From contig CALJUL010000050.1 of NCBI GenBank assembly GCA_937975725.1, positions 1 to 43,529 on the forward strand: a stretch of 43,529 nt of DNA, given 5' to 3'. Below the pieces are notes generated by a model that saw nothing but the letters and a program-made list of their open reading frames with translations, had not been told where the DNA came from and did no database searches. This DNA is from an uncultured Pseudoxanthomonas sp. (lineage in GTDB: Bacteria > Pseudomonadota > Gammaproteobacteria > Xanthomonadales > Xanthomonadaceae). Of this stretch, positions 7,769 to 16,495 are shown in pieces (position 1 is the stretch's first letter; each line of letters starts with the position of its first letter). The translations under genes were made by a program, and so were the position numbers.

Positions 7769-8608
7769 TCAATACCCGGCGCGCATCCGCCATTGCGCCA
7801 GCAGCACCGCGGTGGCCGCGGCCACGTTGAGGCTCTCCACGGCGCCGGTGCCGGGGATGGACAGGCGGGCGTCGCAGGCGGCGGCCAGGCCGACGTCCAT
7901 GCCCTCGCCTTCGGCACCCATCACGTAGACCAGCCGCGGCGGCAGCGGCGCGGCGAAGAGATCGTCGCCGCCGCGCACCACCGTGGCGACGAGCGCGAAG
8001 CCGGCGCCGCGCAGTTGCGCCAGCGCGTTGTCGGCCTGCCCCAGCCGCACCAGCGGCACGTGCTCGGCGCCGCCCTCGGCCACGCGTGCGGCGGCGCCGG
8101 ACAGGGCCAGCCCAGAGTCGCGCGGCAGCAGCAGACCGGCCACGCCGAAGTGCGCCGCCGAGCGCAGGATCGCGCCGAAGTTGTGCGGATTGCTCACGCC
8201 GTCCAGCCAGATCGCCAGCGCCGGCCCGTCCGCGGGCAAGTCGCGCAGCCAGTCCGACAGGCCGACCGGCTCGGCCTTGAGCACGTCCGCCACCACGCCC
8301 TCGTGGTGGCTGCTGCCCGCCAGCCGGTCCAGGTCGTCGTCGGCCACCACGCGGTAGCCGACGCGCTGCTTCACGCACCAGGCCAGCAACGGCTTGAGCG
8401 CGGCGATCCGCGCTTCGGCCAGGTAGACCTTGCGGATGGCCTCCGGGCGGCGGCGGAAGACGGCGTCCACGGCGTTCTGCCCGTACAGGCGCACTTCGCT
8501 GCGCGGCGCGGCGGCGGGTGCCGGGCCGCGGGCGGCAGCGCGCGGCGGGCGCGGTGCCTGCGTGTGCGGCGGGCGGCCCGGCGGCCGCTTGTCCCAGGGG
8601 CCGGCCAT
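7769..8608 (-). CDS. SpoU/TrmH-family RNA 2'-O-methyltransferase, YfiF-type
   Basis: About 279 residues. A proline/arginine-rich N-terminal tail (~1-35) precedes a substrate-binding domain (LYGQNAVDAVFRRRPEAIRK to SSHHEGVVADVL) and a knotted SPOUT methyltransferase domain. The SpoU motifs are present: motif 1 NPHNFGAILRSAAHFG, motif 2 VMGAEGEGM, motif 3 SIPGTGAVESLNVAAATAVL. Order and wording (GAAARVAEGGAEHVPL) are closest to E. coli YfiF rather than RlmB, so an rRNA or tRNA ribose methylase is expected; the target nucleotide is not known from sequence. The start at 8608 is chosen before the disordered tail; an upstream in-frame ATG at 8707 would add 33 residues and is less likely. Confidence 0.85.
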   Translation of the reverse strand: MAGPWDKRPPGRPPHTQAPRPPRAAARGPAPAAAPRSEVRLYGQNAVDAVFRRRPEAIRKVYLAEARIAALKPLLAWCVKQRVGYRVVADDDLDRLAGSSHHEGVVADVLKAEPVGLSDWLRDLPADGPALAIWLDGVSNPHNFGAILRSAAHFGVAGLLLPRDSGLALSGAAARVAEGGAEHVPLVRLGQADNALAQLRGAGFALVATVVRGGDDLFAAPLPPRLVYVMGAEGEGMDVGLAAACDARLSIPGTGAVESLNVAAATAVLLAQWRMRAGY

Positions 8609-8732
8609 CAGCGCCGGCCTGTCGATGCGATATCCATGCGGGGATTCTTCCACGCCGGCGCCCGCCTGCGAAGCGGCGGGAGAACGATGGGCATTGCGCG
8701 AGCCCATGCGGGGGCTGAAAGCCGGACGCGGT

Positions 8733-8785
8733 CGTGCGCCTGGAAATCTCTGGAAGCTGATCGAAGAGCGTCGGGGCTGAAGCCC
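8733..8785. repeat. Tandem repeat unit A (130-base period)
   Basis: Begins CGTGCGCCTGGAAATCTCTG and ends GGGGCTGAAGCCC. It matches the segment at 8863-8915 at most positions without gaps and is followed by a REP-like element. Confidence 0.75.
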
Positions 8786-8796
8786 CTCCTACAGGG
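8770..8796 (-). repeat. REP-like repeat, GGGGCTGAAGCCCC variant
   Basis: GGGGCTGAAGCCCCTCCTAC plus AGGG. It keeps the CTCCTACAG flank of the family but has a different palindromic core, and lies at the end of tandem unit A. Confidence 0.75.
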
Positions 8797-8837
8797 TGTC
8801 CTGCGCCGTTACCCGGACGCTAGCCGGACCGCTCCCC

Positions 8838-8863
8838 CTGTAGGAGCGACTTCAGCCGCGACC
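8838..8863 (+). repeat. REP-like repeat, TTCAGCCGCGAC variant
   Basis: CTGTAGGAGCGACTTCAGCC followed by GCGACC: the standard leader with a hybrid core (GAGCGACTTCAGCCGCGA). Confidence 0.8.
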
Positions 8864-8915
8864 GTGCGTCTGGAATTCCCTGGAAGCTCGTCGAACAGCA
8901 TCAGGGTTGAAGCCC
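8863..8915. repeat. Tandem repeat unit B (130-base period)
   Basis: Begins CGTGCGTCTGGAATTCCCTG and ends AGGGTTGAAGCCC; second copy of unit A at 8733-8785. The rest of the gap to the efflux gene (8916-8985) shows nothing further. Confidence 0.75.
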
Positions 8916-8985
8916 TTCGCGCAACGGCGAGGGCCACCATGCTTGGCCGTCCAGCCGCACGTGCGCGTACACATGCGACCGCGCT

Positions 8986-11900
8986 TCAGCCGTGGCCGCC
9001 CACGGACGGCGTTTCCGCTTCCAGCTTGGCCAGTTCATGCGCCACCGCTTCCGGGGAGCGGGTGAACGGGGCCAGCAGCGCATAGAACGCGGGCACCACG
9101 TACAACGACAGCAGGGTGGAGAAGGCCACGCCGAAGATCACCACCACGCCGATGGTGGCGCGGCTGGCCGAGCCCGGGCCGCCGGCCAGCACCAGCGGCA
9201 CCGCGCCGACCACGGTGGCCACCGAGGTCATCAGGATCGGACGCAGGCGCACGCGTGCGGCCTCGGCGATGGCGCGGGCGACGCTCGCACCGTCGTCGCG
9301 CAACTGGTTGGCGAATTCCACGATCAGGATGCCGTTCTTCGCCGCCAGGCCGATCAGCATGACGATGCCGATCTGGCTGAACAGGTTGAGTGTGCCGCCG
9401 GTCACCCACAGCCCGATCAGCGCGCCCAGCACCGCCAGCGGCACCGTCAGCATGATCACCAACGGGTGGATGAAGCTCTCGAACTGCGCCGCCAGCACCA
9501 GGTACACGATCAGCAGCGCCAGGGTGAAGGTCAGGATGATCGCGCCGCCGGCTTCCTGGTACTCGCGCGACTCGCCCTTCCAGTCGATCTGCGCGTAGTC
9601 CGGCAGTTCCTCGGCCACCGCCTGCCGCGTCCACTCCAGCGCCTCGCCCATGCTGTAGCCGGGCGCCAGGCTGGCGCTGATGGTGATGGCGCGCAGGCGG
9701 TTGAAGCGGTTGAAGGTGCCCGGCTCGGCGATCTCGCTCAGCGTCACCAGGTTGGACAGCGGGATCAGCCCGCCATCGCGCCCGCGCACGTAGGTCTGCG
9801 CCAGGTCGGTGGGAGTGGCGCGCTTGTCGCGGCCCGCCTGCAGCATCACTTCGTATTCCTCGCCGTTGTCGACGTAGGTGGTGACGCGGCGCGACCCCAT
9901 CAGGGTCTCCAGGGTGCGGCCGATCTCCTGCACCGGCACGCCCAGGTCGGCGGCGCGGTCGCGGTCGATGTTCACCCGCATCTGCGGGCGCGTTTCCTTG
10001 TAGTCCGAATCCGTGTCCTGCAGGCCGGGATTGGATTCCATGCGTTGCAGCATGCGGTCGCGCCACTGCGCCAGCTCGGCGTAGTCCGGGCCGCCCAGCA
10101 CCAACTGGTAGCGCTGGCCGCGGCTGCCGACCAGGCCGCCGGCCACGTTGGCGCGCGCCTGCACGCCGGGCAGTTGCGACAGTTCGCTGCGCAGCTTGCC
10201 GACCACTTCGTCGGTGCTGACTTTGCGCTGGTGCCAGTCCTGCAGGAACACCACGATCTGGCCGGTGTGCATCTCCTCGCCGCCGCCGAAGCTGCGCGGC
10301 ACGCGCGAGTTGGCGCGCTGGATGGGCTGGTTCTCGCCCACCTGCTTCAGCACGATCCCCTCGACCTGCTGCATCTGCGCCACCGTGTAGTCGAAGCCGG
10401 CGCCTTCGGGCCCGTCCACGAACACGAAGAAGCGGCCGCGGTCCTCGGTCGGCGCCAGCTCGCTGGGCACGCGCAGCCCCAGCAGCACGATGGCGGCGAC
10501 GCATGCGGCCATCGCCGCCAGCAGCAGGCCCAGGATGCGCCGGCCGGGCATGGTGACCAGCCGGCCGACCTGGCGGCCGTAGCCGTCGCTGATGCGGTTG
10601 AGCGTGCGGTTGGTCCAGGCGTTGAAGCCGCGCGGCTCGGCGTGCGGCCGCACCAGCTTGGACGACATCATCGGCGTCAGCGTCAGCGCGACGAAGGCGG
10701 AGATCGCCACCGCCGCGGCCAGCGCCACCGACAGTTCGCGGAACAGGCGGCCGGTGTTGCCTTCCATGAAGCCCACCGGCAGGAACACCGCCACCAGCAC
10801 CGCGGTGGTGGCGATCACCGCGAACGCCACCTGCGCGGTACCGCGGCGCGCGGCCACCAGCGGCGGCTCGCCCAGGTCGGCGCGGCGCTGCACGTTCTCC
10901 AGCACCACGATGGCGTCGTCCACCACCAGGCCGATGCACAGCACCAGCGCCAGCAGCGTGAGCAGGTTGATCGAAAAGCCGAATGCGTACAGCGCGATGA
11001 ACGCCGCCACCAGGCACACCGGCACCGTCACCGCCGGGATCAGCGCCGCGCGCAGGCTGCCCAGGAACAGCCAGATCACCAGGAACACCAGCACCATGGC
11101 CTCGGCCAGGGTCCAGTAGACGCGCTCGATGGCAGCCTCGATGAAGGTGGTGCTGTCGAAGGAGACGAAGATGTCGGTGCCCTCGGGCAGCGTCTTCTGG
11201 ATCACCTCCGCTTCGGCGCGCGCGGCGCGCGCCACGTCCAGCGCGTTGGCGGTGGAGGTGCGCACGATGCCCAGGCCGACGTTGGGTACGCCGTTGCTGC
11301 GCATGTAGGAACGGCGCTCCTCCGCGCCCAGCTCCACCTGCGCCACGTCGCCCAGGCGGACCACGTAGCCGTCGGCGCCCTTGCGCAGCGGCAGCCGCGC
11401 GAACTGCTCGGGCTGGCGGTAGCCGCGCTCCACGCGCAGGGTGAAGTCGCGCGCCTGCGACTCGATGCGGCCGGCCGGCAGCTCGATGTTCTCCGCGCGC
11501 AGCGCGTTCTCCACGTCGCCGGTGGTGATGCCGCGCGCGGCCATGGCCTCGCGGTCCAGCCAGATGCGCATGGCGTAGCGCTGGCCGCCGCCGAGCTGCA
11601 CGCGCGCCACGCCGTCCAGCGAGGACAGCCGGTCCAGCACGTAGCGGTCGGCGTAGTCGGTCAGCTCCATCGTGTCCATCGTGGTGGAGCGCATGTTCAA
11701 CCAGATGATGACGTCGGCGTCGGCCTCGACCTTGGCGATCTCGGGCGGGTCGGCCTCGTCCGGCAGGCGGTCCATCACCCGGCTCACGCGGTCGCGCACG
11801 TCGTTGGCGGCGGCCTCGATGTCGCGGCCCAGGTTGAATTCGATGGTGACGTCGGAGCGGCCGTTGCGACTGGAGGACTGGATGGTCTTGATGCCCTCGA

Positions 11901-12120
11901 TGCCGGCCAGGCCGTCCTCCAGGATCTGGGTGACGCGGGTCTCCACCACCGCCGCCGACGCGCCCGGGTAGGTCACCTCCACCGAGACGATGGGCGGGTC
12001 GATGTTGGGCAGCTCGCGCAGGGTCAGGCGCAGGAACGACATCACGCCCAGCACCACCAGCAGCAGGCTCACCACCACCGCGAAGACGGGGCGCTTGATC
12101 GACAGGTCGGACAGCTTCAT
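8986..12120 (-). CDS. RND multidrug efflux permease (HAE1 family, AcrB-like)
   Basis: 1044 residues, the full length expected of a trimeric inner-membrane RND pump that exports drugs or lipophiles using the proton gradient. It starts MKLSDLSIKRPVFAVVVSLL and continues ELPNIDPPIVSVEVTYPGAS, both classic HAE1 features. The TM4 proton-relay region reads ALVLCIGLVVDDAIVVLENV (two Asp), followed by RRGTAQVAFAVIATTAVLVA. A second half repeats the fold (FSQIGIVMLIGLAAKNGILI and VEFANQLRD). The gene starts 3 bases after the adaptor stop, so the two are one operon. No TolC-type outer-membrane gene or local regulator is present; the outer channel must be encoded elsewhere. The substrate is unknown. Confidence 0.95.
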   Translation of the reverse strand: MKLSDLSIKRPVFAVVVSLLLVVLGVMSFLRLTLRELPNIDPPIVSVEVTYPGASAAVVETRVTQILEDGLAGIEGIKTIQSSSRNGRSDVTIEFNLGRDIEAAANDVRDRVSRVMDRLPDEADPPEIAKVEADADVIIWLNMRSTTMDTMELTDYADRYVLDRLSSLDGVARVQLGGGQRYAMRIWLDREAMAARGITTGDVENALRAENIELPAGRIESQARDFTLRVERGYRQPEQFARLPLRKGADGYVVRLGDVAQVELGAEERRSYMRSNGVPNVGLGIVRTSTANALDVARAARAEAEVIQKTLPEGTDIFVSFDSTTFIEAAIERVYWTLAEAMVLVFLVIWLFLGSLRAALIPAVTVPVCLVAAFIALYAFGFSINLLTLLALVLCIGLVVDDAIVVLENVQRRADLGEPPLVAARRGTAQVAFAVIATTAVLVAVFLPVGFMEGNTGRLFRELSVALAAAVAISAFVALTLTPMMSSKLVRPHAEPRGFNAWTNRTLNRISDGYGRQVGRLVTMPGRRILGLLLAAMAACVAAIVLLGLRVPSELAPTEDRGRFFVFVDGPEGAGFDYTVAQMQQVEGIVLKQVGENQPIQRANSRVPRSFGGGEEMHTGQIVVFLQDWHQRKVSTDEVVGKLRSELSQLPGVQARANVAGGLVGSRGQRYQLVLGGPDYAELAQWRDRMLQRMESNPGLQDTDSDYKETRPQMRVNIDRDRAADLGVPVQEIGRTLETLMGSRRVTTYVDNGEEYEVMLQAGRDKRATPTDLAQTYVRGRDGGLIPLSNLVTLSEIAEPGTFNRFNRLRAITISASLAPGYSMGEALEWTRQAVAEELPDYAQIDWKGESREYQEAGGAIILTFTLALLIVYLVLAAQFESFIHPLVIMLTVPLAVLGALIGLWVTGGTLNLFSQIGIVMLIGLAAKNGILIVEFANQLRDDGASVARAIAEAARVRLRPILMTSVATVVGAVPLVLAGGPGSASRATIGVVVIFGVAFSTLLSLYVVPAFYALLAPFTRSPEAVAHELAKLEAETPSVGGHG

Positions 12121-12123
12121 GGC

Positions 12124-13245
12124 TCAGCCCTGGCTGCCGCCGGCGGGGGCGTCCTTGGCCGGTGCCGGTGCCGGTGCCGGCATTGCCGATGGCTGCGGCG
12201 CGGCGTCGGCCACCTTCACCCCGGGGCGCAGCTTGCCGGTACCGTCGATGACCAGGCGGTCGCCGGCGGCGATGCCGCGGGTGATCTCCACCTGGCCGTC
12301 GCGACGCACGCCGGTCGTCACCGGCACCCGCTCCACGCTGCCGTCCGCCTTCACCCGGTAGACGAAGGAATCGCGGCCGACCTGCACCACGGCGATCTCG
12401 GGGATCACCAGCGCCTGGCGCTGCGGGCGGAACAACTGCACGTCCAGCAGCATGCCCGGGCGAAGCTTGCGGCCGGGGTTGGGGAACACGGCGCGCACGG
12501 TCAGCGCGCGGGTGGCCGGATCGACCCGCGCATCGACGGTGTCGACCCGGCCCTCGAACCGCTCGCCCGGCCACGCGGCCGAGGCGGCGGTGACCGCGTT
12601 GCCGGCCTCGACCGAGGCCAGCGCGGCCTCGGGCACCTGGAAGTCCACGTACATGCGCGAGACGTCGTCCAGCGTGGCGATCACGCTGTTGGCGGTGATC
12701 AGCGAGCCTGGGCTGACCTGGCGGATGCCCAGCACGCCGGCGAACGGCGCGCGCACGCTGCGGTCGCCGATGTCGGCGCGCGCCTGGCGCACGCGCGCGG
12801 CGGCGGCGTCGCGCAGGGCGAGCTGGGTGTCGAGCTGCGAGCGCGCGATCAGTTGCTGGTCGGCCAGTTCCTTCTGCCGGCGGTACAGGCGGTCGGCCTC
12901 GGCGAAGGTGGCCTCGGCCTGCACCAGCGCGGCGTGCGCGGCGTCGCCCTTCAGCGTCGCCAGCACCTGCCCGGCGGCCACGTCCTGGCCGCTCTCGAAG
13001 TGCACGTCCTGCACGATCTCGCTGACCTTGGCGGTCAAGGTCACCGATTCGCGCGCCTTGGCGGTGCCCAGCGCCTGCAGGGTGTCGCTCCATGCCGAAG
13101 GCTGGACCACGCGGGTGGTGACCGGGATGGGCCGCTCACCGCCGCTGCCGCCCGTGCCGGCGGGCCGGCCATTCCCGCCGCATGCGGCCAGCAGGAGCGT
13201 GCACAGGGCGACCGCCAGAGGGCGGAATCCGAATCGGATCAGCAT
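12124..13245 (-). CDS. RND efflux periplasmic adaptor (membrane fusion protein), lipoprotein
   Basis: 373 residues. The N-terminus has a type II signal peptide with lipobox LLLAACGG, so it is probably lipid-anchored in the inner membrane facing the periplasm. The body shows the MFP order: barrel-sandwich half (LTAKVSEIVQDVHFESGQDV), alpha-helical hairpin (~115-185, DRLYRRQKELADQQLIARSQ), second lipoyl half (VRAPFAGVLGIRQVSPGSLI), beta-barrel (VSRMYVDFQVPEAALA) and membrane-proximal domain. The Ala/Pro-rich tail is low complexity. The ATG at 13245 follows GGGATGG and is used; the frame is open further upstream without family likeness. It forms an operon with the permease downstream. Confidence 0.93.
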   Translation of the reverse strand: MLIRFGFRPLAVALCTLLLAACGGNGRPAGTGGSGGERPIPVTTRVVQPSAWSDTLQALGTAKARESVTLTAKVSEIVQDVHFESGQDVAAGQVLATLKGDAAHAALVQAEATFAEADRLYRRQKELADQQLIARSQLDTQLALRDAAAARVRQARADIGDRSVRAPFAGVLGIRQVSPGSLITANSVIATLDDVSRMYVDFQVPEAALASVEAGNAVTAASAAWPGERFEGRVDTVDARVDPATRALTVRAVFPNPGRKLRPGMLLDVQLFRPQRQALVIPEIAVVQVGRDSFVYRVKADGSVERVPVTTGVRRDGQVEITRGIAAGDRLVIDGTGKLRPGVKVADAAPQPSAMPAPAPAPAKDAPAGGSQG

Positions 13246-13414
13246 GGACCATCCCGTAATCTGCGTTAACCGGAAAGTGTACCGGGCCGGCATGACGCGC
13301 GGCGTGCGGAATGCGGTGGCCCGTGCGGTAAACGCGTCGGGAGCCGTCCGGTGCACACGCCCGGCCATGACCAATGACCCTTGCGGGCGGCCCGCCGCGG
13401 CGCCGGCAGGCCGG

Positions 13415-15379
13415 CTATTCCAGCCCCAGCCTGGCCAGCACCTGCAGGGCCAGCGCCTCGGGGGTGGCCCGGTCGGCGCGCAGGTGCAGTTCGGGATGCT
13501 CCGGCGCCTCGTAGGGCGAATCGATGCCGGTGAAGTTGGGGATCAGCCCCGCGCGCGCCTTGCGGTACAGGCCCTTGACATCGCGCGCCTCGGCCACGTC
13601 CAGCGGCACGTCCACGAACACCTCGATGAACTCGCCCTCGTCGAAGCGCTCGCGCGCCATCCGCCGCTCCGCGCGGAACGGCGAGATGAAGCTGACCAGC
13701 ACGATCAGGCCGGCGTCGGTCATCAGCCGGGCCACCTCGGCCACCCGGCGGATGTTCTCCACCCGGTCCTCGGCGGTGAAGCCCAGGTCGCGGTTGAGGC
13801 CGTGCCGCACGTTGTCGCCGTCCAGCAGGAAGGCGTGGTAGCCCAGTGCGTGCAGGCGCTTGTCCACCAGGTTGGCGATGGTGGACTTGCCGGCGCCGGA
13901 CAGGCCGGTGAACCACAGCACCTTCGGCACCTGGCCCTTCTGCCGCGCGCGCGCGGCCTTGTCCACGTCCAGGTGCTGCCAGTGCACGTTGCCGGCGCGG
14001 CGCAGGGCGAAGTCCAGGGTGCCGGCGCCGGCGGTGCCGTTGTCGTAGCGGTCGACCAGGATGAAGCCGCCCAGCGCGCGGTTGCGCGCATACGGCTCGA
14101 ACGCCACCGGCGCGTCCAGGCTGAGGTTGCAGTAGCCCACCTCGTTGAGCTCCAGCCGCTTGGCGGCCAGGTGTTCCTGGGTGTTCACGTCCACCCGGTG
14201 CTTGATCTCGGTGACGGTGGCGCCCACCGTGCGTGCGCCGATCTTCAGCCAGTACGGGCGGCCGGGCAGCAGCGGTTCATCCGCCATCCACAGCACGTGC
14301 GCGGCGAACTGGTCGGCCACCTCGGGCGGGTCGCCGGCGGCGGCGATCACGTCGCCGCGGCTGACGTCGATCTCGTCGGCCAGGGTCAGCGTCACCGCCT
14401 GCCCGGCGCCGGCCACGGCGACTTCGCCGTCCGGCCCCAGCACCTGGGCCACGCGCGAACGACGCGCCGACGGCAGCACCACCACCTCGTCGCCCGGCCG
14501 CACTTCGCCGGCAGCGATCGTGCCGGCGTAGCCGCGGAAATGCTGGTGCGGGCGGTTCACCCATTGCACCGGCAGGCGCAGGCCGCTTGCGGCATCCTGC
14601 CCTTCGACCTGCACGCTTTCCAGATGCTCCAGCAGCGCGGGGCCGCCGTACCAGGGCGTGCGCGCCGAGCGCGCGGTCAGGTTGTCGCCTTCCAGCGCCG
14701 ACAGCGGGATGCACGCGACCGAGGGGATGCCCAGCCGCTGCGCCAGCGTGCGGTAATCGGCGGCGATGCGCTCGAACACCGCCGCGTCGAAGTCCACCAG
14801 GTCCATCTTGTTGACCGCCAGCACCACATGGCGGATGCCCAGCAGCGCGGCGATGTAGCTGTGCCGATGGGTCTGCGCCAGCAGGCCCTTGCGCGCGTCC
14901 ACCAGCACCACCGCCAGGTCCGCGGTGGAGGCGCCGGTGGCCATGTTGCGGGTGTACTGCTCGTGCCCCGGGCAGTCGGCGACGATGAACTTGCGCTTGT
15001 CGGTGTCGAAGTAGCGATAGGCCACGTCGATGGTGATGCCCTGCTCGCGCTCGGCTGCCAGCCCGTCCAGCAGCAGCGCGTAGTCGATGCGCTCGCCCTG
15101 GGTGCCGTGCTTGCGGCTGTCCTTCTCCAGCGCCGCCAACTGGTCGTCGAACAGCCGCTTGCTGTCGTACAGCAACCGCCCGATCAGCGTGCTCTTTCCG
15201 TCGTCCACGCTGCCGCAGGTGATGAAGCGCAGCAGGGGCTTGGTTTCGTGCTGCTTGAGGTAGGCGGCGATGTCGGAGGAGCGGGACCCGGGAAAGCCGG
15301 GGTCTTCGGAAGTTCCGACGCCGTTGCTGTCCCCCGTTCCCCGTTCCCCGTTCCCCGGTCCCGTCTTCGCCGTACCCAT
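13415..15379 (-). CDS. cysNC: Bifunctional sulfate adenylyltransferase subunit 1 / adenylylsulfate kinase CysNC
   Basis: 654 residues, a fusion of CysN and CysC. The CysN part is an EF-Tu-like GTPase with G1 GSVDDGKST, G3 DCPGHEQYTRNM and G4 NKMD, followed by two beta-barrel domains; it couples GTP hydrolysis to APS synthesis with CysD. The C-terminal ~200 residues are APS kinase with P-loop GLSGAGKST, LLDGDNVRHGLNRDLGF and VFVDVPLDVAEARDVKGLY, making PAPS. Start and CysD stop overlap by one base (TGATG). Residues ~6-30, ahead of the conserved AAYLKQHETKPLLRF, come from a C-rich tandem repeat (CCCCGTT units) and look like captured repeat DNA. Confidence 0.96.
   Translation of the reverse strand: MGTAKTGPGNGERGTGDSNGVGTSEDPGFPGSRSSDIAAYLKQHETKPLLRFITCGSVDDGKSTLIGRLLYDSKRLFDDQLAALEKDSRKHGTQGERIDYALLLDGLAAEREQGITIDVAYRYFDTDKRKFIVADCPGHEQYTRNMATGASTADLAVVLVDARKGLLAQTHRHSYIAALLGIRHVVLAVNKMDLVDFDAAVFERIAADYRTLAQRLGIPSVACIPLSALEGDNLTARSARTPWYGGPALLEHLESVQVEGQDAASGLRLPVQWVNRPHQHFRGYAGTIAAGEVRPGDEVVVLPSARRSRVAQVLGPDGEVAVAGAGQAVTLTLADEIDVSRGDVIAAAGDPPEVADQFAAHVLWMADEPLLPGRPYWLKIGARTVGATVTEIKHRVDVNTQEHLAAKRLELNEVGYCNLSLDAPVAFEPYARNRALGGFILVDRYDNGTAGAGTLDFALRRAGNVHWQHLDVDKAARARQKGQVPKVLWFTGLSGAGKSTIANLVDKRLHALGYHAFLLDGDNVRHGLNRDLGFTAEDRVENIRRVAEVARLMTDAGLIVLVSFISPFRAERRMARERFDEGEFIEVFVDVPLDVAEARDVKGLYRKARAGLIPNFTGIDSPYEAPEHPELHLRADRATPEALALQVLARLGLE
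15331..15358. repeat. C-rich 7-base tandem repeat inside the cysNC 5' end
   Basis: Consecutive CCCCGTT units. On the coding (minus) strand they encode the Gly/Glu/Arg-rich stretch near residues 7-16 of CysNC (GPGNGERGTG), outside any conserved domain. Confidence 0.75.
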
Positions 15380-16290
15380 CAGAAATACCCCTCCAGCTTC
15401 TTCTTCTCCATCGAAGCGCCCGGGTCCTGGTCGATCACCCGGCCCTGGCGTTCGGAGCTGGTGGTCACCAGCATCTCGGCGATGATCTTCTCCAGCGAGT
15501 CAGCGTCGGATTCGATGGCGCCGGTCAGCGGGTAGCAGCCCAGGGTGCGGAAGCGCACGCGCCGCTGTTGCGGCGCTTCGCCCTCGCGCAGCGGCAGGCG
15601 CTCGTCGTCCACCAGGATCAGCGCGCCGTCGCGCTCCACCACCGGGCGTTCGGCGGCGAAGTACAGCGGCACCACCGGGATGCCCTCGCGGTAGATGTAG
15701 AGCCAGACGTCCAGCTCGGTCCAGTTGGACAGCGGGAACACCCGCACGCTCTCGCCCTTGTGGATGCGCGCGTTGTAGAGGTTCCACAGTTCGGGGCGCT
15801 GGTTCTTCGGGTCCCAGCGGTGCTTGTCGCTGCGGAAGGAGAACACGCGCTCCTTGGCGCGCGACTTCTCCTCGTCGCGGCGGGCGCCGCCGATGGCGGC
15901 GTCGAAGCCGTAGTGGTCCAGCGCCTGCTTCAGGCCCTGGGTCTTCATCACGTCGGTGTGCACCGTGGCGCCGTGGCTGATCGGGCCGATGCCGCGGGCG
16001 ACGCCCTCCGGGTTGACGTGCACGCGCAGGTCCACGCCGGCCTCGGCGGCGCGGCGGTCGCGGAAGGCGATCATCTCGCGGAACTTCCAGCGCGTGTCCA
16101 CGTGCAGCAGCGGGATCGGCGGGCGCGCCGGGGCGAACGCCTTCAGCAGCAGGTGCAGCAGCACCGAACTGTCCTTGCCCACCGAGTACAGCAGCACCGG
16201 GTTGCGGAACTCGGCGGCGACCTCCCTGAGGATGTGGATGCTTTCCGCTTCCAGGCGGTCGAGGTGGGACAGGGCGGGGACGGCGGTCAT
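15379..16290 (-). CDS. cysD: Sulfate adenylyltransferase subunit 2 CysD
   Basis: 303 residues, the standard length. It is the catalytic ATP-pyrophosphatase-type subunit that adenylates sulfate to APS, activated by the CysN GTPase. Visible features: N-terminal LDRLEAESIHILREVAAEF, PP-loop SVGKDSSVLLHLLLKA, IPLLHVDTRWKFREM, the GGARRDEEKSRAKERVFSFR signature, WTELDVWLYI, and C-terminal RQGRVIDQDPGASMEKKKLE followed by GYF. It is the first gene of cysD-cysNC, divergent from cysJIH across 205 bases (16291-16495). Confidence 0.97.
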   Translation of the reverse strand: MTAVPALSHLDRLEAESIHILREVAAEFRNPVLLYSVGKDSSVLLHLLLKAFAPARPPIPLLHVDTRWKFREMIAFRDRRAAEAGVDLRVHVNPEGVARGIGPISHGATVHTDVMKTQGLKQALDHYGFDAAIGGARRDEEKSRAKERVFSFRSDKHRWDPKNQRPELWNLYNARIHKGESVRVFPLSNWTELDVWLYIYREGIPVVPLYFAAERPVVERDGALILVDDERLPLREGEAPQQRRVRFRTLGCYPLTGAIESDADSLEKIIAEMLVTTSSERQGRVIDQDPGASMEKKKLEGYF

Positions 16291-16400
16291 CAGCGGCGTG
16301 GACGGGGGCGGCGAGGCCCGGAACGGCTAGGGTACCAGCGGCACCCCGGGCGGACGGGAAGGCCGCGCAGTATTCGGCCAGCGGCGCGCGCAGGCGAAAT

Positions 16401-16432
16401 AAGCTGCGGCGATAAGCCCATAACCATGCGTC
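16401..16432. promoter_or_regulatory. Candidate CysB-controlled divergent promoter region (cysD / cysJ)
   Basis: An AT-richer island in the 205-base divergent gap. The minus strand of 16419-16426 reads TGGTTATG, and its neighbourhood (ATGGTTATGGGC) resembles GTGGTTATAAGC in the divergent cysB/cysG gap at about 33297-33308 (9 of 12 positions). A shared CysB box is an inference from these two sites only. Confidence 0.35.
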
Positions 16433-16495
16433 CTTTCTGCCCGCTCCGGGGGCTCCCTAACATCGGTCCTCCATACGCGCCCACGGGCCTTGCCG

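Noticed and set aside
8992..13269. A 1425-codon open frame antisense to the RND operon
   Set aside because: It is the mirror of two GC-rich genes; its His/Gln/Ala-rich product has no family features, while the minus strand encodes clear RND proteins.
12452..15535. A long plus-strand frame antisense to the adaptor and cysNC
   Set aside because: Composition artefact of high GC; cysNC on the other strand has all its motifs.
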